NCBI GenBank assembly: GCA_035690495.1
Contig: DASSKK010000051.1
Location: 1-17,662, forward strand
Direction: 5' to 3'
Source of the DNA: DASSKK01 sp035690495
GTDB lineage: Bacteria; Actinomycetota; Actinomycetes; Propionibacteriales; Nocardioidaceae
DNA: 17,662 bases
Positions within the stretch are counted from its first letter, which is position 1. The number at the start of each line of letters is the position of its first letter. The position numbers and the translations under genes were made by a program. The notes under the pieces are model-generated. The model saw only the letters and a program-made list of their open reading frames with translations, was not told the origin of the DNA and did no database searches. Positions 12,281 through 17,662 of the stretch are shown piece after piece.

Positions 12281-15200
12281 ATGACCCAGGTGGAACCGAG
12301 CCCGCGGGACCGCACGGAGCCCGGGCCCAGGCCCGGCCGCCTCGCACCACTGTTGCCGGCCGGCCAGCCGGTGGAGTCGCTGCTGCGGGGGTTGCAGTTC
12401 TTCCAGCCCGGGCAGCCCAACGAGGACTACCGCGAGCTGCACCGCGTCGACGGGCGGGGCGCCGAGGAGTTCTACCGCGAGCGCTGGCGCCACGACAAGG
12501 AGGTCCGCTCCACGCACGGGGTGAACTGCACCGGCTCGTGCTCGTGGAAGATCTACGTCAAGGACGGGATCATCACCTGGGAGACCCAGCAGACCGACTA
12601 TCCCTCGGTCGGCCCGGACAGCCCGGAGTACGAACCCCGCGGCTGCCCCCGCGGCGCGTCGTTCTCCTGGTACACCTACTCGCCGTCTCGGGTGCGCTAC
12701 CCCTACGTGCGCGGCCCGCTGCTGGAGATCTGGCGCGAGGCCCGCGCCCGTTTGGGAGATCCCGTCGAGGCGTGGGCGGAGGTCACCGCCGATCCCGAGC
12801 GCACCGCCCGCTACAAGCAGGCACGCGGCATGGGCGGCTTCGTCCGCTCGACGTGGGACGAGGTCTCCGAGCTGATCGCCGCCGCGCACGTGCACACCGT
12901 CAAGCAGTACGGCCCGGACCGGGTCCTCGGCTTCTCCCCGATCCCGGCGATGTCACAGGTCTCGTACGCGGCCGGCACCCGCTTCCTGTCGATGATCGGC
13001 GGCACGATCTTGTCCTTCTACGACTGGTACGCCGACCTGCCGCCGTCGAGCCCACAGGTCTTCGGCGACCAGACCGACGTACCCGAGTCCGGGGACTGGT
13101 GGAACGCCGCCTACCTGATCGTCTGGGGCACCAACCTGCCGATCACCCGCACACCCGACGCGCACTTCATGACCGAGGCCCGCTACAAGGGGCAGAAGGT
13201 CGTGGTGGTCAGCCCGGACTACTCCGACCACACCAAGTTCGCCGACGACTGGCTGGCGTGCGCGCCGGGCACCGACGCCGCGCTGGCGATGTCGATGGGC
13301 CATGTGGTGCTCAGCGAGTTCTTCCGCGACCGGCAGGTACCCTACTTCACCGACTACGTGAAGACCTACACCGACCTGCCGTTCCTGGTCTCGCTGCAGG
13401 AGCGGGCCGACGGCACCCGCGTGCCCGGCAAGTTCCTGACCGCGGCGGACCTGGGGCTCGACTCCGAGAACCCCGCCCACCAGACGGTGCTGCTGGACGC
13501 GGCCACCGGCGAGCCGTTCCTGCCGAACGGCACCCTGGCCAGCCACTTCAACGCCGAACCGGGCAGGTGGAACCTCGACCTCGGTGGCGTCGACCCGGTG
13601 CTGAGCCTGCACGGCCGCCACGATGATGCCGTGAGCGTCGACCTGCCGCGCTTCGACACCGGCGAGACCGAGGGCGGCGGCTCGATCCGCCGCGGCGTGC
13701 CGGTGCTGCGGATGCAGACTCCCGACGGGGAGCGGCTGGTCACCACGGTCTTCGACCTGTTGATGGCGCAGTACGGCGTGCCGCGCGAGGGCTTGCCGGG
13801 CGAGTGGCCCAGCGGGTACGACGACGCGTCCTCGCCGTACACCCCCGCCTGGCAGGAGCAGATCACCTCGGTGCCCGCCAAGGCTGCGGCCCGCGTGGCG
13901 CGGGAGTTCGCCCGCAACGCCGAGCTGTCGAGGGGCCGCTCGATGATCACGATGGGCGCCGGCACCAACCACTGGTACCACTCCGACCAGATCTACCGGT
14001 CGTTCTTCACGCTGATCATGCTATGCGGCTGCCAGGGCGTGAACGGCGGCGGCTGGGCGCACTACGTCGGCCAGGAGAAGGTGCGCCCGCTCACCGGCTG
14101 GCAGCAGATGGCGTTCGCGTTCGACTGGCAGCGGCCGACCCGGCACATGACCGGCACGTCGTTCTTCTACCTGCACACCGACCAGTGGCGCTACGAGAGG
14201 TTCGGCGCCGACGAGCTGGCCAGCCCGCTGGGGACCGGCCGGTTCCAGGGCAAGGCGTTCGCCGACACGCTCGCACAGTGCTCCCGGATGGGCTGGCAGC
14301 CCAGCCATCCCGCCTTCGACCGCAACCCGCTCGACCTCGCCGACGAGGCGAGAGCGGCGGGCAAGCCGATCGAGGAGTACGTCGTCGAGGAGCTGAAAGC
14401 CGATCGGCTGCACTTCGCGGGCGAGGACCCCGACGACCCGGCCAACTTCCCACGCGTCATGACGGTGTGGCGCGCCAACCTGTTGGGTTCCTCGGGCAAG
14501 GGCATGGAGTACTTCATGCGGCACCTGCTCGGCGTCGAGGACGCCGTGCGCGCCGAGGAGACCCCGGAGGGCAACCGGCCCGAGGAGGTGCGCTGGCACG
14601 AAGAGGCACCGCGGGGAAAGCTCGACCTGGTCACCACAATCGACTTCCGGATGACCAGCACCTGCACCCACTCCGACATCGTGCTGCCGGCGGCGACCTG
14701 GTACGAGAAGCACGACCTGTCCACCACCGACATGCACCCGTTCGTGCACTCCTTCAACCCGGCGATCGCACCGCCGTGGGAGACCCGCACCGACTTCGAC
14801 GCGTTCAAGGTCATCGGCGAGCGGTTCTCCGAGCTGGCCGCGATCCACCTCGGCACCCGCACCGACGTGGTCGCGGCGCCGCTCGCCCACGACAGCGCCG
14901 ACGAGCTCGCCCAGCCCGGCGGGCTCGTGCGCGACTGGAAGCTCGGCGAGTGCGAGCCGGTTCCCGGCGTGACCATGCCCAAGCTGGTCGCGATCGAGCG
15001 CGACTACGCCGCCGTCGCCGCGAAGATGGCTGCGGTCGGCCCCCTCGTCGAGAGCCTCGGCACCGGCGTGAAGGGCATCAGCTGGGTGCCCACCGAGGCC
15101 GTCGACCTCCTCGGCCGCACCAACGGCCGCATCCGCGGCGGCGTCGCCGACGGTCGCCCGGCGCTGACCCGCGACGTACACATGGCCGAGGCGATCCTCG

Positions 15201-16033
15201 CGCTGTCGGGCACCACCAACGGCGACATCGCGGTCAAGGGCTGGAAGGCCCTCGAGGAGCAGACCGGCCAGCAGCTGGCCGACCTCGCCGAGGAACGGCT
15301 CGGCGAGCGGATCAGCTTCCACGACACTCAGGTGCAGCCGCGCGCGGTGATCACCTCCCCGGAGTGGTCCGGCAGCGAGACCGGCGGCCGGCGCTACTCC
15401 CCGTTCGTGGTCAACATCGAGCGCAAGAAACCCTTCCACACCCTCACCGGTCGGATGCAGTTCTTCCTCGACCACGACTGGATCGCCGAGTACGGCGAGG
15501 GCCTGCCTACGTACAGACCGCCGCTCAACTACCTAGCCCACTTCGGCGACCAGGGACTCGCCGACCCCGGCCGTCCCGAGATCACCGTGCGCTACCTGAC
15601 CCCGCACTCGAAGTGGTCGATCCACTCCGAGTACCAGGACAACCTGCACATGCTGCGGCTCTTCCGCGGCGGGCCGGTGATCTGGATGAGCCCCCGCGAC
15701 GCCGACAAGATCGGCGTGGCCGACAACGACTGGATCGAGGCCTACAACCGCAACGGCGTGGTCGCCTGCCGGGCGGTGGTGACCCACCGAATGCCCGAGG
15801 GCACGGTGTACATGTACCACGCCAAGGACCGGCACCTGATGACGCCGAAGTCGGAGGTGTCCGGATGGCACGGCGGCGGGGACAACTCGCTGACCCGCCT
15901 GGTGGTCAAGCCCACCCACATGATCGGCGGCTACGCCCAGCTGTCCTACGGCTTCAACTACTACGGCCCGACCGGCAACCAGCGCGACGAGGTAACCGTG
16001 ATCCGGCGGCGGTCCCAGGAGGTGGAGTTCTGA
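12281..16033 (+). CDS. narG: Respiratory nitrate reductase, catalytic alpha subunit NarG
   Basis: This 1250-residue Mo-bisMGD enzyme is the nitrate-reducing subunit of the cytoplasm-facing NarGHI complex. The FS0 [4Fe-4S] site is complete: His79, Cys83, Cys87 and Cys122, in the same 4-4-35 spacing as E. coli NarG. The molybdenum ligand is Asp248 in 'LSFYDWYADLPPSSPQ'. 'GTNHWYHSDQIYRSFFTLIM' and 'GGGWAHYVGQEKVRP' (about 565-606) and 'VVKPTHMIGGYAQLSYGFNY' near the C-terminus are typical. There is no Tat signal, as expected for the membrane-bound inward-facing type. The ATG at 12281 follows a weak GAGG-type site. The N-terminus is about 30 residues longer than that of E. coli NarG, and the family resemblance begins near residue 30. 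The stop shares one base with the narH ATG (TGATG). Confidence 0.98.
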   Translation: MTQVEPSPRDRTEPGPRPGRLAPLLPAGQPVESLLRGLQFFQPGQPNEDYRELHRVDGRGAEEFYRERWRHDKEVRSTHGVNCTGSCSWKIYVKDGIITWETQQTDYPSVGPDSPEYEPRGCPRGASFSWYTYSPSRVRYPYVRGPLLEIWREARARLGDPVEAWAEVTADPERTARYKQARGMGGFVRSTWDEVSELIAAAHVHTVKQYGPDRVLGFSPIPAMSQVSYAAGTRFLSMIGGTILSFYDWYADLPPSSPQVFGDQTDVPESGDWWNAAYLIVWGTNLPITRTPDAHFMTEARYKGQKVVVVSPDYSDHTKFADDWLACAPGTDAALAMSMGHVVLSEFFRDRQVPYFTDYVKTYTDLPFLVSLQERADGTRVPGKFLTAADLGLDSENPAHQTVLLDAATGEPFLPNGTLASHFNAEPGRWNLDLGGVDPVLSLHGRHDDAVSVDLPRFDTGETEGGGSIRRGVPVLRMQTPDGERLVTTVFDLLMAQYGVPREGLPGEWPSGYDDASSPYTPAWQEQITSVPAKAAARVAREFARNAELSRGRSMITMGAGTNHWYHSDQIYRSFFTLIMLCGCQGVNGGGWAHYVGQEKVRPLTGWQQMAFAFDWQRPTRHMTGTSFFYLHTDQWRYERFGADELASPLGTGRFQGKAFADTLAQCSRMGWQPSHPAFDRNPLDLADEARAAGKPIEEYVVEELKADRLHFAGEDPDDPANFPRVMTVWRANLLGSSGKGMEYFMRHLLGVEDAVRAEETPEGNRPEEVRWHEEAPRGKLDLVTTIDFRMTSTCTHSDIVLPAATWYEKHDLSTTDMHPFVHSFNPAIAPPWETRTDFDAFKVIGERFSELAAIHLGTRTDVVAAPLAHDSADELAQPGGLVRDWKLGECEPVPGVTMPKLVAIERDYAAVAAKMAAVGPLVESLGTGVKGISWVPTEAVDLLGRTNGRIRGGVADGRPALTRDVHMAEAILALSGTTNGDIAVKGWKALEEQTGQQLADLAEERLGERISFHDTQVQPRAVITSPEWSGSETGGRRYSPFVVNIERKKPFHTLTGRMQFFLDHDWIAEYGEGLPTYRPPLNYLAHFGDQGLADPGRPEITVRYLTPHSKWSIHSEYQDNLHMLRLFRGGPVIWMSPRDADKIGVADNDWIEAYNRNGVVACRAVVTHRMPEGTVYMYHAKDRHLMTPKSEVSGWHGGGDNSLTRLVVKPTHMIGGYAQLSYGFNYYGPTGNQRDEVTVIRRRSQEVEF

Positions 16034-17646
16034 TGCGAGTCAAGGCGCAGGTCGCGATGGTGATGAACCTCGACAAGTGCATCGGCTGCCACACCTGCAC
16101 GGTCACCTGCAAGCAAGTGTGGACCAACCGGCCGGGCACCGAGTACGTCTACTTCAACAACGTCGAGACCAAGCCCGGCATCGGCTATCCCAAGCGCTAC
16201 GAGGACCAGGAGCAGTGGCACGGCGGCTGGGCGCTGGACAAGAAGGGCCGCCTGCAGCTCAAGGCGGGCGGCCGGCTGAAGAAGCTGCTGCAGATCTTCT
16301 ACAACCCCGACCTGCCCTCGATCGACGACTACGGCGACCCGTGGACCTACGACTACCAGACGGTGATCGACGCGCCGCTGGGCACCCGCAACCCCAGCTC
16401 CCACTCGATCTCCGCGCTGACCGGAAAGGACATGAAGGTCGACTGGGGCAGCAACTTCGACGACGACCTCGCCGGGGCGCCCGAGCTCGCGATGAGCGAC
16501 CCGAACCTGAAGGGGCTCGAGGAGAAGGTGCGGATGGACTTCGAGGAAGTCTTCATGTTCTACCTTCCCCGGATCTGCGAGCACTGCCTCAACCCGTCCT
16601 GCGTCGCCTCCTGCCCGTCGGGAGCGATGTACAAGCGCGACGAGGACGGCATCGTCCTGGTCGACCAGGACCGCTGCCGCGGCTGGCGGTTCTGCGTGTC
16701 CGGATGCCCCTACAAGAAGGTCTACTTCAACCACCGCACCGGCAAGGCAGAGAAGTGCACGCTGTGCTTCCCCCGCATCGAGGCCGGCCAGCCGACGGTG
16801 TGCTCGGAGACCTGCGTGGGCCGGCTGCGCTACCTCGGCCTTTTCCTGTACGACGCGGACAAGGTGCTCGACGCCGCCGCGACACCCGACGAGCAGGACC
16901 TCTACGAGGCCCAGCTCGACGTCTTCTGCGACCCGCACGACCCCGAGGTGATCGCCGAGGCCGAGAAGTCGGGTATCCCACACGACTGGCTCGAGGCCGC
17001 CCAGCGCTCGCCGGTCTACGAGCTCGCGGTGCGGCACCGGGTCGCCCTGCCGCTGCACCCGGAGTACCGCACCCTCCCGATGGTCTGGTATGTCCCGCCG
17101 CTGTCCCCGGTGTCCGACATCGTCGACGCCGCGGGCTACGACGCCGACGACCCCGACCAGGTCTTCGCCACCATCGACGCCCTGCGGATCCCCGTGGAGT
17201 ACCTCGCCAACCTGTTCACCGCCGGTGACTCCGACGTGGTCCGGACCGTGCTGCGCAAGCTGGCCGCCGTACGCGCCATCATGCGGGCCGGCCAGCTCGG
17301 CCTGGACCTGCCCGAGGACCTGCCCGCCTCGGTCGGCGCCACCGCCGACGACATCGACGACCTCTACCGGCTGCTGGCGATCGCCAAGTACGAGGAACGC
17401 TACGTCATCCCGATGGCGCACTCCGAGGACGCCGGCCGACTGATGAGCCAGCACGAGCAGATGTTCTGCAGCCTCGACACCGAGGGCGGACCGGGCATGG
17501 GTGGAGCCGGACCAGCCGGCGAAAGCGCCGGCGCCGAAGCCCAGACGTTCCGCGGCGACGACGGCCGTGAGCACTTCAACTTGCTCGGCTGGGACGGGGT
17601 CAGCACCTCGCCGCACCTGTTCCCCGAGCCGGGAGGCGGGTCGTGA
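16033..17646 (+). CDS. narH: Respiratory nitrate reductase, iron-sulfur beta subunit NarH
   Basis: This 537-residue electron-transfer subunit links NarI haem to NarG. All cluster ligands are visible: Cys16, 19, 22, 26; Cys182, 185, 190, 194; Cys215, 221, 225; and Cys242, 245, 257, 261. In the third group Trp218 takes the place of the missing cysteine ('CRGWRFCVSGCPYKK'), the hallmark of the NarH [3Fe-4S] cluster. The ATG at 16033 is preceded by AGGAGG (16017-16022) and overlaps the narG stop. The frame stays open far upstream, but only as a shadow of narG. The C-terminus carries a Gly/Ala-rich stretch (about 485-500) before 'HFNLLGWDG'. The length is close to the usual 480-560 residues. The stop overlaps the next gene's GTG. 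Confidence 0.98.
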   Translation: MRVKAQVAMVMNLDKCIGCHTCTVTCKQVWTNRPGTEYVYFNNVETKPGIGYPKRYEDQEQWHGGWALDKKGRLQLKAGGRLKKLLQIFYNPDLPSIDDYGDPWTYDYQTVIDAPLGTRNPSSHSISALTGKDMKVDWGSNFDDDLAGAPELAMSDPNLKGLEEKVRMDFEEVFMFYLPRICEHCLNPSCVASCPSGAMYKRDEDGIVLVDQDRCRGWRFCVSGCPYKKVYFNHRTGKAEKCTLCFPRIEAGQPTVCSETCVGRLRYLGLFLYDADKVLDAAATPDEQDLYEAQLDVFCDPHDPEVIAEAEKSGIPHDWLEAAQRSPVYELAVRHRVALPLHPEYRTLPMVWYVPPLSPVSDIVDAAGYDADDPDQVFATIDALRIPVEYLANLFTAGDSDVVRTVLRKLAAVRAIMRAGQLGLDLPEDLPASVGATADDIDDLYRLLAIAKYEERYVIPMAHSEDAGRLMSQHEQMFCSLDTEGGPGMGGAGPAGESAGAEAQTFRGDDGREHFNLLGWDGVSTSPHLFPEPGGGS

Positions 17647-17662
17647 CTGCGATCAGCCCCTA
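17643..17662 (+). CDS. narJ: First codons of the next gene, presumably narJ (cut by window end)
   Basis: A GTG at 17643 overlaps the narH stop in the GTGA arrangement and has GGAGG at 17632-17636 in front. Only Met/Val-Thr-Ala-Ile-Ser-Pro can be read. In nearly all nar operons narH is followed by narJ, the NarG maturation chaperone, so the name rests on synteny alone. Confidence 0.5.

Noticed and set aside
12056..12895. Upstream extension of the doxX open frame
   Set aside because: It runs antisense through narG and the promoter gap. The ATG with complement 12053-12055 has a good ribosome binding site and leads directly into the DoxX-type protein.
13804..16032. Apparent 740-residue N-terminal extension of narH
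   Set aside because: It is an alternate frame of narG with Arg-rich nonsense composition. narH starts at 16033 with AGGAGG in front and a [4Fe-4S] motif right after the start.
15961..17616. 551-residue minus-strand open frame
   Set aside because: Antisense shadow of narH; Val/Asp/Gly-rich with no motif.

Overview
The window is GC-rich DNA (roughly two thirds G+C, strong G/C preference at third codon positions, several GTG starts). It is almost certainly from an actinobacterium. Supporting signs are a DevR/DosR-DevS two-component pair of mycobacterial type, an actinobacterial-style aconitase with an internal 'ESFPASDP' linker, and a copy of a dispersed CTTCGGCAGGCTCAGG-type repeat that I associate from memory with Nocardioides-like genomes. 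Genus-level assignment is not possible from the sequence alone.

Left part (1-7914, all + strand). A non-coding stretch with a perfect 19-bp-arm nested palindrome is followed by a co-oriented, tightly packed gene run. In order it holds a small GreA/GreB C-terminal-domain-like protein, a DUF2231 membrane protein, a patatin-like lipase, GTP cyclohydrolase I (folE), a hemerythrin-like protein, aconitase (acnA) and a pyridine-nucleotide/FAD ferredoxin-reductase-type enzyme. Patatin, folE, the hemerythrin-like gene and acnA overlap by 4 bp at each junction, which strongly suggests one transcript. After a 110-bp gap with a 15-bp palindrome and a possible DosR box comes an unrecognised 109-residue Cys/Trp-rich protein.

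Middle part (about 8061-11347). A decayed osmC-type gene on the minus strand has its recognisable pieces scattered over all three reading frames. It lies downstream of devR (minus). Divergent from devR are a PNPOx-like flavin/split-barrel protein and a devS/dosT-type GAF-GAF histidine kinase that keeps the equivalents of the DevS haem ligand His149 and distal Tyr171. A plausible DosR box sits in the devR/PNPOx divergent gap.

Right part (11414-17662). A DoxX-family membrane protein (minus) is divergent from narG-narH and the first codons of a third gene, presumably narJ (+). A second good DosR-like box lies between doxX and narG.

Together the locus reads as an oxygen/redox-responsive module. 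A DevS-like haem sensor and DevR regulator lie among genes for respiratory nitrate reductase, a DoxX protein, a PNPOx protein and an Fe/flavin-rich metabolic operon. Direct DevR control of narGH and the other units is an inference from synteny and candidate boxes; it is not shown by the sequence.
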